From contig NZ_JAEAGR010000004.1 of assembly GCF_015999265.1 (NCBI RefSeq), forward strand, positions 62,001-126,000: a DNA stretch of 64,000 nt. Direction: 5' to 3'. A program made the position numbers and the translations under genes. The stretch's first letter is position 1; each line of letters opens with the position of its first letter. The notes below the pieces were generated by a model that was given only the letters and a program-made list of their open reading frames with translations, ran no database searches and had not been told where the DNA came from. Source of the DNA: Mobilitalea sibirica (GTDB taxonomy: Bacteria > Bacillota > Clostridia > Lachnospirales > Lachnospiraceae). Shown piece after piece: positions 57,011 through 64,000 of the stretch.

Positions 57011-57970
57011 TCACCCCCTAAGAGACGGATTTGTAACTAAAAGTAGAGCTATGACCAATAAAATCACTACCGATGTGACTGTGCCTATTACTGTTAAGCG
57101 TTTATAATTTAATACATTAAGTATACGAGCCTTAATCCCTAAGTGTCCAAAAGCTGAGGTGCTAAACAACCTTTTATCCTTAGCAAAATGCAACAATAAC
57201 GAGGCATAATCTTTACGTTCTTCCACACTATACTTTCCCTTACGAAAAACCGTTTCATCGCAGGAAAGTTCCATGTCTTCATAAAACAATTTGATCATTA
57301 CCCATACAAGTGGGTTAAACCAATGGAGGCAGACGATTATAATCGCTAATATCCGCCATAGATTATCAAGTCGTATACGATGGACATTTTCATGGGCCAG
57401 AATCATCGAACCTTCTACACTGTTCGGATCGATTCCAGTCGGGAGTATGATTCTCGGATGTAACACACCCATCAGTACCGGTGATAGCAGTATATCCGAG
57501 CAGTATATATTGTCTTTTAAAAAGACCGCCTTTTTAAGTTCTCTGCGTGCTAATATCAATGAGATAGCAGCCAAAATTAGAGTCGCGACTACTATAACTG
57601 CCCATACTTTAGAACTGATGATAAAGATTTCTCTCAGATTTTTTGTGTGATATTCAAGTGGAATATAACTTTTTGCTGCTCCAATCGTATTCATTATCGC
57701 CAAATCATCAGCCCCAGGAATAGATACAGTATCATGGGTAATTGTCTCTATGGAGATCACACGCTTGACAAGTCCTCCTGTAAAGTTAAATAGACTCCAA
57801 TCGGTTGTTATTGTAAATGGTATCATCAATCTATAAAAAGCCAACGCCCACAATGGATAGATCATGCGTCTTGGCAGTGATTTAAAAAGCCGTACAATCC
57901 ATAGCGCTACAATGACAAAACAAGAGGCAATACTCATGTTCAGTATAAGATAGAAAATCTCATCTATCAT
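57011..57970 (-). CDS. M56-family membrane zinc peptidase (BlaR1/MecR1-like, no sensor domain)
   Basis: 319 residues. Four N-terminal and one C-terminal membrane helices surround a cytoplasmic gluzincin domain with HEXXH (AHENVH, His193, Glu194, His197) and the downstream third-ligand segment EDMELSCDETVF. Family members cleave the cognate BlaI repressor on signal. The protein ends right after its last helix (LLVIALLLVTNPSLRG), so the extracellular sensor found in BlaR1 is absent. The next gene could supply it. Overlaps the BlaI gene by one base (ATGA-type overlap). Confidence 0.9.
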   Translation of the reverse strand: MIDEIFYLILNMSIASCFVIVALWIVRLFKSLPRRMIYPLWALAFYRLMIPFTITTDWSLFNFTGGLVKRVISIETITHDTVSIPGADDLAIMNTIGAAKSYIPLEYHTKNLREIFIISSKVWAVIVVATLILAAISLILARRELKKAVFLKDNIYCSDILLSPVLMGVLHPRIILPTGIDPNSVEGSMILAHENVHRIRLDNLWRILAIIIVCLHWFNPLVWVMIKLFYEDMELSCDETVFRKGKYSVEERKDYASLLLHFAKDKRLFSTSAFGHLGIKARILNVLNYKRLTVIGTVTSVVILLVIALLLVTNPSLRG

Positions 57971-58347
57971 TAACGACTCCCCTTCCGTCCATGTTCATCA
58001 ATCAGTTTCTTAAGTTCATCTGCTTCTTTATCGGAAAGTATACCGTCAGACATAAAAGAAGAAAATAACGCTTTTGCTGATCCACCAAAGAAGGAACGGA
58101 GTACTTTTTTCGCTTCCTCCCGTCCAACATCTTCGCGTGCTATTAGGCTATGGCAAATAAATCCCGGCTCCGAGCGCTGTATTGCTCCTTTAGCAACTAA
58201 CTTCTTAATAACGGTATATGTCGTATTCTTGTTCCATCCAATTTTATCCATAGCAATCAGAGACAGTTCTTTCGCTGTCGCACCTTCATTTTCCCACAAT
58301 AGCTCCATTAGCTTTAGTTCACCGTCAAATAACTTAATCTTTTCCAT
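57970..58347 (-). CDS. BlaI/MecI-family transcriptional repressor
   Basis: 125 residues. N-terminal winged helix (KLMELLWENEGATAKELSLIAM, then recognition helix NKNTTYTVIKKLVAKGAI and wing RSEPGFICHSLI) and C-terminal dimer helices with the proteolysis region. 3-4 residues longer at the C-terminus than needed for dimer formation. GGAGGAAT precedes the ATG. Represses its own operon through the two operators just upstream and is the expected target of the M56 peptidase. Confidence 0.93.
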   Translation of the reverse strand: MEKIKLFDGELKLMELLWENEGATAKELSLIAMDKIGWNKNTTYTVIKKLVAKGAIQRSEPGFICHSLIAREDVGREEAKKVLRSFFGGSAKALFSSFMSDGILSDKEADELKKLIDEHGRKGSR

Positions 58348-58361
58348 GGATTCCTCCTTAG

Positions 58362-58375
58362 ACTATCACAGTAGT
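58362..58375. promoter_or_regulatory. BlaI-type operator 1
   Basis: ACTA-N6-TAGT (ACTATCACAGTAGT), lying over the start of the leader, 26 bases from operator 2 centre to centre. Confidence 0.65.
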
Positions 58376-58384
58376 TTATTCAAT

Positions 58385-58404
58385 CAGACTATCATTATAG
58401 TCTG
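58385..58404. promoter_or_regulatory. BlaI-type operator 2
   Basis: Perfect inverted repeat CAGACTAT-CATT-ATAGTCTG, containing the same ACTA-N6-TAGT core. It overlaps the spacer and -10 of the operon promoter. Confidence 0.78.
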
Positions 58405-58414
58405 GCATTGTCAA
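58386..58414 (-). promoter_or_regulatory. Promoter of the BlaI/M56 operon
   Basis: TTGACA (58414-58409), 17-base spacer, TAGTCT (58391-58386) on the minus strand, covered by operator 2. Confidence 0.6.
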
Positions 58415-58502
58415 GAAATTTATTATTTATATATACTTGCTGTCGCATTGTAAGAATGTTAAATCCTAAAGCAATGAAACACGAACTTACTCTTGAAACT
58501 CT

Positions 58503-58531
58503 TTGACAATTTTTTATAATAATTCTATACT
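58503..58531 (+). promoter_or_regulatory. Sigma-A promoter of the flavodoxin gene
   Basis: TTGACA (58503-58508), 17-base spacer, TATACT (58526-58531), plus strand, 45 bases before the ATG. Confidence 0.85.
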
Positions 58532-58576
58532 TTTATTAATACTACAAAAAACATCAGATTATAAGGAGTAAAATAA

Positions 58577-59104
58577 ATGGATCATATTATCGTTTTATAC
58601 AAATCAAACACCGGCTTCACGAAGAAATATGCGGAGTGGATTGCGGAAGAATTAGATTGTAAAGCTGTCTCAATCAAAGATATTCATGATAATGATATAA
58701 AAAACTATAAAACCATAATATTCGGGGGCGGAATACACGCCGGTCGTATTAGTGGTTTACATACATTTAAAAAAATTACTTTAAATCAAAAAGATATCAA
58801 CACTATTATATTTGCCACCGGAGCTGCACCGAAAGAAGCTACTAATATCGATCATCTTATACGCACTAATTTAAATCAGGATGAGGCCTCTTCTATACCG
58901 CTCTTCTATTTTCATAGCGGTATAAACTACGAAAATATGGGCTTGGGAAGCAAAGGTCTAATGAAAATGTTCAAAGCTATGTTAAAAAATAATAAGAATA
59001 AAACACCGGAAGAACAAGGTATGTATGAAACAATTTCTAAATCACATGATTATTCTAAAAAAGAATATATTACTCCGCTTGTTAAATACGTAAAAGAGCA
59101 GTAA
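58577..59104 (+). CDS. Flavodoxin-domain protein
   Basis: 175 residues of the flavodoxin fold. FMN-phosphate loop YKSNTGFTKKYAEWIAEEL at the N-terminus (S/T-rich loop), TIIFGGGIHAGRISG in the middle and IFATGAAPKEA next. It is close to the flavodoxin-like proteins of protoporphyrinogen oxidase (HemG) type and clostridial flavodoxins. Exact redox partner unknown. ATAAGGAG before the ATG; own consensus promoter; followed by the phosphatase gene after 45 bases. Confidence 0.87.
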   Translation: MDHIIVLYKSNTGFTKKYAEWIAEELDCKAVSIKDIHDNDIKNYKTIIFGGGIHAGRISGLHTFKKITLNQKDINTIIFATGAAPKEATNIDHLIRTNLNQDEASSIPLFYFHSGINYENMGLGSKGLMKMFKAMLKNNKNKTPEEQGMYETISKSHDYSKKEYITPLVKYVKEQ

Positions 59105-59149
59105 TTCAAAAGACGATACATTTAAACTTTAAAAAGGAGGGTGTTCCCT

Positions 59150-59725
59150 GTGACACATGTTTATTTTGTAAGACACGCACTACCTGATAATAGAAATAAT
59201 AATGACCGATATCGTCCGTTAACAGAGGAAGGTCATCAGGATAGTTACAAGGTGACCGCGCATTTTAAGGATAAACCCATTGATTTCATTATGTCCAGCC
59301 CCTATAAAAGAAGTGTTGATACAATTAAGGATTTAGCGAATGCTCTACATATGGAGATACATACCGATGAAGATTTTAGAGAAAGGGAGAAAGGCATTGG
59401 ATATGGCCATGATGCTACCTTATATGTAAAAAACATGTGGAATGACTTCCAGTACAAGACGGAAGGTGCCGAATGTCTGGCGGAGGTACAAAAAAGAAAT
59501 ATCCGTGCTCTGAAAAAGCTTCTGACAGAACATAAGAATGAAAATATCATCGTAGCTACTCATGGTACTGCTTTAAGTACTATCTTAAATTATTATGATG
59601 CAACCTTTCATTATGATGATTTTATGAGAATAATAAACTTTATGCCCTACATTATCCGATTAGATTTTGATAACGAAACATATCTAAGTCGGTTTGAAGA
59701 GCTTATCATTAAGAAAGAAGCATAA
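59150..59725 (+). CDS. Histidine phosphatase superfamily protein
   Basis: About 191 residues of the phosphoglycerate-mutase-like fold. The catalytic RHA motif is FVRHALPD near the N-terminus; FIMSSPYKRSVDTI, the acidic residue in EDFREREKGIG, and the second catalytic His in IIVATHGTALSTILNYY follow. Small-molecule phosphatase, substrate unknown. AAGGAGG directly touches the GTG at 59141, so the GTG at 59150 nine bases further (VTHVYFVRH) is the better start. Confidence 0.87.
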   Translation: MTHVYFVRHALPDNRNNNDRYRPLTEEGHQDSYKVTAHFKDKPIDFIMSSPYKRSVDTIKDLANALHMEIHTDEDFREREKGIGYGHDATLYVKNMWNDFQYKTEGAECLAEVQKRNIRALKKLLTEHKNENIIVATHGTALSTILNYYDATFHYDDFMRIINFMPYIIRLDFDNETYLSRFEELIIKKEA

Positions 59726-59841
59726 ATTTCATAACAATTGATTATAGATTAAAGTTGGACTCATAATATATACGTACATAAAACACCATACTTAATAAAC
59801 ATTTAACCATATATCCTAAAGTATATTAAGGAGGCAACAGA

Positions 59842-60465
59842 ATGTATCAAAACATCATATGGGACTTTGACGGAACCCTATTCGATACCTACCCAAGTAT
59901 GACTAAGACATTCCTAAGAGTATTGAAAGATAACGGTATTAATGAAAGCTATGAGAACATTCTAAGACTTATGAAGATTTCAGCTAGCCATGCATTTCGT
60001 TATTGTACCGAAAACTATCAGATTAGTGAAGATAGATTATACCATTTTTATACCATAGATAAGAAAACAAACCCGGAAGATTTTCTTCCTTTTCCTGATT
60101 GTAAAGATATATGTAAAAGGATTTATGAATCCGGCAAGAAGAATTATCTATTCACCCATCGTGGTAAGGATGCCATAGCACATATCAAGCATTATGGATT
60201 AGACCAATACTTTGAAGAATACGTTATCGGAGGTAGCGGTTTTAAGCGTAAACCGGATCCCGAAGGTATTCTCTATCTAATGGATAAATACAATATGAAA
60301 CCCGAGGATACTTTAATGATCGGAGATCGGGATATCGATATCATTGCGGCAAAGAATGCCTCCATCAAGGCATGTTATTTCTGGCAGCATCCGAATGCTG
60401 TTGTTAAGGAAGCTGATCATATTATAGCTTCCATTCAAGAGCTTGAAGCAATCATCGGCTTGTAG
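59842..60465 (+). CDS. HAD-superfamily phosphatase (phosphoglycolate phosphatase-like)
   Basis: 207 residues. HAD motif I DFDGTLFDT, helical cap, motif II TH in YLFTHRGKDA, motif III Lys in GFKRKPDPEG, and motif IV GDRDIDIIAAKNA. Class subfamily IA hydrolase; substrate cannot be told. AAGGAGG before the ATG. It is 116 bases after the histidine phosphatase, perhaps a third gene of the same unit, and converges on the next gene with only 10 bases between stops. Confidence 0.9.
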   Translation: MYQNIIWDFDGTLFDTYPSMTKTFLRVLKDNGINESYENILRLMKISASHAFRYCTENYQISEDRLYHFYTIDKKTNPEDFLPFPDCKDICKRIYESGKKNYLFTHRGKDAIAHIKHYGLDQYFEEYVIGGSGFKRKPDPEGILYLMDKYNMKPEDTLMIGDRDIDIIAAKNASIKACYFWQHPNAVVKEADHIIASIQELEAIIGL

Positions 60466-60475
60466 CTTCTAAATA

Positions 60476-61651
60476 TCAGTGCGATAGGGATGTAACTACA
60501 AACTCCTTAAAGGTAGATGCAGGAATCACCTGCTTCGTATTCGGATCTGTAGTACTTTTTAGACGTACCAGTATCTTATCTCCAATGGAGGCTTTCTTTA
60601 TAATGACAGGTTTAGACGCTGTTACTTTAGACCATCTGGCTGTTTTTAAATCAATCGTTTTTGTCAAATCTACGATCGTATATTCATATGCCCTCTTTAT
60701 GTCCGGATCAGATATTGTTAAAGTAGTTCCATTTAAATTGATTCGGTCAGGAACAGTAGGTTGTGTCGGAACTTCAATGGTTTTAACATAGGATGCCACT
60801 TTTTTATTAGATCCAATTGTTTGGAATTCAATCACGCCTCCGGGAATCGCTACATTAAATGGATAATTTGGTGCCAACAGACTTCTCAAATCTAAGATTT
60901 TATCTTTTGAGTCTGAGGGATTAAATGGTATCCAGGTTGTACTATCCCCAACACGGTACAGGGTCTGTTGACTCCTTAATCCAGTAAAGCATAATTTACT
61001 ACCATCCAGCTTTACTGACGGTGCAGAAGGCTTCTTCGGTATCTTAACAGTCACTATTTTTCCCGCTCTTTTATCCTGCGTAGCTATTGTTCTAAATTCA
61101 AAGGATGCTCCCTGCATCTCATAGATCGAAGTGGAGGTAATCATATCACTCGTTACCGGTCTCCAGTGGCTATTTTTACTTTTACGATATTCCACAAGAT
61201 TAATCGGTCTATTTAATACGACCCTTCCTTTTCCACCACTAACTTCATATTCTGCACTGAAACCGGAATCCTCTCCCTGTAAGGATACCTTTAAAGGGTT
61301 TGTATCCTTATTGCCTTTCAGATAAATAATTACTTCCTTCCTCTTTAGTAAGGTAGATAAGTCCAGATATCCAAAGGGCTCCACCAGCTCCCATGATTTC
61401 ATATTGTCCGTACTGAGATAGATCTTACTACTGTTTTGACTTCCCGAATTGATATATGCCAATTCCTCCAGATAATCGATTCTTACCGAAACTTGACTAC
61501 CGGAATATGTAACCGAGCTTGCCTTTGTGATAGAATATCCACTGATAATCATACATAATAGTAGCATGAGATAAAAAATCTTCTTAATGCTATTCCTTTT
61601 ATTTTTATTCAAATGTTCCTCCCGATACTGTTTTATATTGATTAATTTCAT
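60476..61651 (-). CDS. Secreted protein with repeated beta-rich modules, unknown function
   Basis: About 391 residues. A basic start and hydrophobic stretch (IKKIFYLMLLLCMIISGYSITKAS) form a signal peptide or anchor at residues 20-45. The mature part has at least two related modules ending in the pattern FEF-RTIATQDKRAGKIVTVKIPKKPSAP and IEFQTIGSNKKVASYVKTIEVPTQPTVP (similar positions about 195 and 285), so it is probably a string of immunoglobulin-like folds. No catalytic motif seen. ATG 61651 has AGGGGG upstream; the frame runs on to 61702. Perhaps a cell-surface protein. Confidence 0.7.
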   Translation of the reverse strand: MKLINIKQYREEHLNKNKRNSIKKIFYLMLLLCMIISGYSITKASSVTYSGSQVSVRIDYLEELAYINSGSQNSSKIYLSTDNMKSWELVEPFGYLDLSTLLKRKEVIIYLKGNKDTNPLKVSLQGEDSGFSAEYEVSGGKGRVVLNRPINLVEYRKSKNSHWRPVTSDMITSTSIYEMQGASFEFRTIATQDKRAGKIVTVKIPKKPSAPSVKLDGSKLCFTGLRSQQTLYRVGDSTTWIPFNPSDSKDKILDLRSLLAPNYPFNVAIPGGVIEFQTIGSNKKVASYVKTIEVPTQPTVPDRINLNGTTLTISDPDIKRAYEYTIVDLTKTIDLKTARWSKVTASKPVIIKKASIGDKILVRLKSTTDPNTKQVIPASTFKEFVVTSLSH

Positions 61652-62117
61652 GTTATATCCCCCTAAACTCATGCTTACTATATCTACACATATTTGCCTC
61701 AATTCGTTTCTGTGCTATTACATTATATAAGCCTGTACATATTTTTCTTTTTTGTATATATATGAGAATTATATCCTTATTTCTACATAAAGGCAACATA
61801 AAATATATATAACCATACAAAATCTGTATCCAATGACAAGAAACATGATAATGAAAATCCCTGATTTCAGCACAAAAATAACAGCATGGAGTTACTTTCG
61901 TAATCCCATGCTGTTATTTCTTTAGGGGGAAAAGCTCTATTATTGTTGCGTGCAATAATAGTCTTTGTGATACAAGAATATTCTATCAAAAAATAAAAAA
62001 TTAATAAATGTAGTGAATTAACCTAAATAATGTAGTATTTTAATAGATTACCTACAACTTGTTCCATTGGTTTGAAATTATGTCTTCTATGAGATAGTCT
62101 GATACATCTTATCGATT
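61652..62117. other. Intergenic region with two hairpins
   Basis: 466 bases, AT-rich. Two hairpins: 61876-61919 (listed as terminator) and CTATTATTG/CAATAATAG (61933-61957). No gene and no consensus promoter recognised for the secreted protein. Confidence 0.5.
61876..61919 (-). terminator. Terminator of the yfbR-like gene
   Basis: AAATAACAGCATGG pairs with CCATGCTGTTATTT, 44-base hairpin with inner GTTAC/GTAA pairing; T-rich 3' side (minus strand TTTTTGTGCTG). About 200 bases past the stop. Confidence 0.7.
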
Positions 62118-62705
62118 CTAATCACAGTTTAACTCATCTAGAGTCTTTTGATAGGATGGAAGGAACTCTTCCATGAAGATATCCACTTCCTTAAGTTCCA
62201 TCTGCTTTAGAATGCCTCCGATTGACTTTTCAGCGCTGATAAATTCTGTATTACCGGCCTTACGTTCTTCTAAGCACTTTATGAGAGCAGAGAGCTTATC
62301 TGCTGCCTTCACCAGCTTCCATAGATAAGCCTCCTCCTGCTTCGGAAAGAAAATGTCTTTATAGCTCTTTTGCATATCCTCCGGTAGCATCTTTAGGAGT
62401 CTGTCTGCTGCCGCATCCTCTACAGCCTTAAAAGCACCTTGTATACTCTCGTTAAAATATTTGATTGGTGTCGGCATATCACCGGTAATAATCTCAGTCG
62501 CATCGTGATATATACCGATGAGAGCCGCTTTTTCCGCATTCAATTGATTCCCTAGTCGTTCATTACTGATAATTGCCAATGCATGGGCTAAGATACTGAC
62601 CTCTAAGGAATGCTCGCTGATATTTTCGGTTCTGGAATTTCTCATCAGCGCCCAACGCTCTATAAACTTCATTCTTGAAACCATTGCATAAAAGTTATAT
62701 TCCAT
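62118..62705 (-). CDS. yfbR: HD-domain 5'-nucleotidase of the YfbR family
   Basis: 195 residues, closely patterned on E. coli YfbR (5'-deoxynucleotidase): FYAMVSRMKFIERWALMRNSRTENISEHSLEV, with the first metal His in SEHS, then HD in GIYHDATEIITGD and TPIKYFNE. It removes the phosphate from deoxynucleoside 5'-monophosphates. ATG with AGGAGAG-like site. Faces the secreted-protein gene and lies 48 bases downstream of uvrA. Confidence 0.92.
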   Translation of the reverse strand: MEYNFYAMVSRMKFIERWALMRNSRTENISEHSLEVSILAHALAIISNERLGNQLNAEKAALIGIYHDATEIITGDMPTPIKYFNESIQGAFKAVEDAAADRLLKMLPEDMQKSYKDIFFPKQEEAYLWKLVKAADKLSALIKCLEERKAGNTEFISAEKSIGGILKQMELKEVDIFMEEFLPSYQKTLDELNCD

Positions 62706-62753
62706 AAAATACTCTCCTAATTAAATTACTCTCTTGTAGTACAGCTTACGTAT

Positions 62754-64000
62754 TTATTCCAGATACTTTTTCACATACTGTCCTGTATAGGAATTCTCAT
62801 TGGCTGCTACCTCTTCGGGAGTACCCTTGGCTACAACCATACCACCCTTGTCGCCACCCTCAGGACCGATATCAATGATATAATCTGCTGTTTTAATCAC
62901 GTCCAGATTATGTTCAATTACAACCACAGTATTACCGCTATCAGAAAATCTCTTTAAGATTTCAATGAGCTTATGAACATCCGCAAAATGTAAACCTGTT
63001 GTAGGTTCATCCAGAATATAAATCGTCTTACCGGTACTGCGTTTACTCAGTTCTGTTGCCAGTTTAATTCTCTGGGCTTCACCACCGGACAGGGAGGTGG
63101 AGGGATGTCCTAATCTTAGATAGGATAACCCAACATCGCAGAGAGTTTCCATCTTTCTTTTTATGGAAGGTACATTTTCAAAAAACCTTGTTGCTTCTTC
63201 AATGGTCATATTAAGAACATCATAGATATTCTTACCCTTATAGCGGACCTCTAAAGTCTCCCGATTATATCTTTTACCGTTACATACTTCACAGGGAACA
63301 TAGATATCCGGCAGGAAATTCATCTCGATTTTAATGATACCATCACCGCTGCAGGCTTCACAACGTCCGCCTTTTACATTAAAGCTGAAACGTCCCTTCG
63401 CATATCCTCTCATCTTCGCATCCTGGGTTGAAGCAAATAAGTCCCTGATTTGATCAAATACACCGGTATAAGTTGCCGGGTTTGATCTGGGTGTTCTTCC
63501 GATTGGAGACTGGTCAATATTAATAACCTTGTCCAATTGATCCATACCCAATATTCTCTTATGCTTACCGGCAATACAGCGGGCACGATTAAGCTCTTTC
63601 GCCAGTTTTTTATATAAAATCTCTGTTACCAAGGAACTTTTACCGGATCCGGATACACCGGTAACACAGGTTAAAACCCCTAATGGAATATCCACATCGA
63701 TGTTTCTAAGGTTATTCTCTGAGGCTCCTTCAATCGTAAGATATCCACTCGGCTTCCTTCTCTCCTTAGGTAGCGGTATCTTAATTTTACCGGACAAATA
63801 AGCTCCGGTGATGGACTCTTCCACCTTCATAATTTCCTCTGCATTACCCTCGGCAACAACTTCACCGCCATGCTCCCCTGCTCCGGGGCCAATGTCTATG
63901 ATATAGTCCGCGGCAAACATGGTATCTTCATCGTGTTCTACTACAATTAAGGTGTTTCCCAGATCCTTCAGGTTCTGGAGGGTTTTTAATAATTTGTCGT
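62754..64000 (-). CDS. uvrA: Excinuclease ABC subunit A, C-terminal part, N-terminus beyond window
   Basis: 415 codons plus two bases are present; the open frame runs off the right edge, so an ATG at 63920 is internal. Visible are the end of the first ATPase ([25 protein letters not shown]), then the second ATPase with Walker [16 protein letters not shown], the zinc finger CEAC ... CEVC inside it, signature [15 protein letters not shown], Walker [12 protein letters not shown], and [25 protein letters not shown]. UvrA scans DNA for lesions in nucleotide excision repair with UvrB. Confidence 0.97.
   Translation of the reverse strand, partial: DKLLKTLQNLKDLGNTLIVVEHDEDTMFAADYIIDIGPGAGEHGGEVVAEGNAEEIMKVEESITGAYLSGKIKIPLPKERRKPSGYLTIEGASENNLRNIDVDIPLGVLTCVTGVSGSGKSSLVTEILYKKLAKELNRARCIAGKHKRILGMDQLDKVINIDQSPIGRTPRSNPATYTGVFDQIRDLFASTQDAKMRGYAKGRFSFNVKGGRCEACSGDGIIKIEMNFLPDIYVPCEVCNGKRYNRETLEVRYKGKNIYDVLNMTIEEATRFFENVPSIKRKMETLCDVGLSYLRLGHPSTSLSGGEAQRIKLATELSKRSTGKTIYILDEPTTGLHFADVHKLIEILKRFSDSGNTVVVIEHNLDVIKTADYIIDIGPEGGDKGGMVVAKGTPEEVAANENSYTGQYVKKYLE

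Noticed and set aside
62754-63920. A short 388-residue UvrA starting at ATG 63920
   Set aside because: The frame is open to the window edge and encodes the first ATPase Walker B end upstream of that ATG, so it is an internal Met of a full UvrA.
1-64000. CRISPR array, prophage, insertion sequence, tRNA or rRNA genes
   Set aside because: No regularly spaced repeats, no transposase or phage proteins, and no tRNA T-loop patterns seen on either strand.

Overview
The window is a 64 kb piece of chromosome from a low-GC, Gram-positive anaerobe, most likely a member of the Lachnospiraceae (Clostridium cluster XIVa). This rests on AT-rich DNA, strong AGGAGG ribosome binding sites, the clostridial order dgt-dnaG-rpoD-trmK, a CdaA/CdaR/HPr cluster, a second ClpX, BlaI/M56 regulators, and close resemblance of many proteins to Lachnospiraceae families. 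No phage, insertion sequence, CRISPR array, rRNA or tRNA was seen. The species cannot be named from the sequence alone.

Layout. 1-6980 (minus): nucleoside kinase (cut by the window edge), trmK, rpoD, dnaG and dgt, the macromolecular-synthesis block. 7368-9833: ferrous-iron uptake operon feoA-feoB-small Cys-rich protein, behind a consensus promoter with a perfect Fur-type palindrome. 10115-15073: queH, a lone receiver protein, two aminotransferases and a cytidylate-kinase-like protein. 15199-20297: a complete branched-chain amino acid ABC transporter (livKHMGF). 20494-24039: zinc-ribbon protein, ClpX-type ATPase and HtrA-type protease. 24294-34658: cell-surface polymer locus. A polyprenyl-phosphate sugar transferase and an LCP ligase lie on the plus strand. 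They face a minus-strand operon with a GT2/TagF fusion, a TagGH exporter, TagD and two more CDP-glycerol glycerophosphotransferases. Together these look able to make, export and attach a teichoic-acid-like polymer.

35163-41456: leuA, then HPr, cdaR, cdaA and two membrane proteins (c-di-AMP synthesis). 42064-47543: a VOC protein with VOC-like remnants, lysS, greA, lysA and a PHP phosphoesterase. 48265-52558 (plus): a ParE/ParC-type topoisomerase pair. Then come an Hpt-like protein lacking the phospho-accepting His, guaA, and a BlaI / M56 peptidase / membrane-anchored protein operon that looks like a split BlaR1 system with two visible operators. The end holds a flavodoxin, a histidine phosphatase, a HAD phosphatase, a secreted modular protein, a YfbR-like nucleotidase and the C-terminal part of uvrA (cut by the window edge).

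The most unusual signal is in the intergenic DNA. Two dispersed copies (about 14016-14143 and 26880-27015) share a three-way-junction fold. Their paired bases have changed together, so the fold is conserved better than the sequence. Five further intergenic regions hold nested or multi-arm inverted repeats with unrelated sequences. They may be structured RNAs, small non-autonomous elements, or both.
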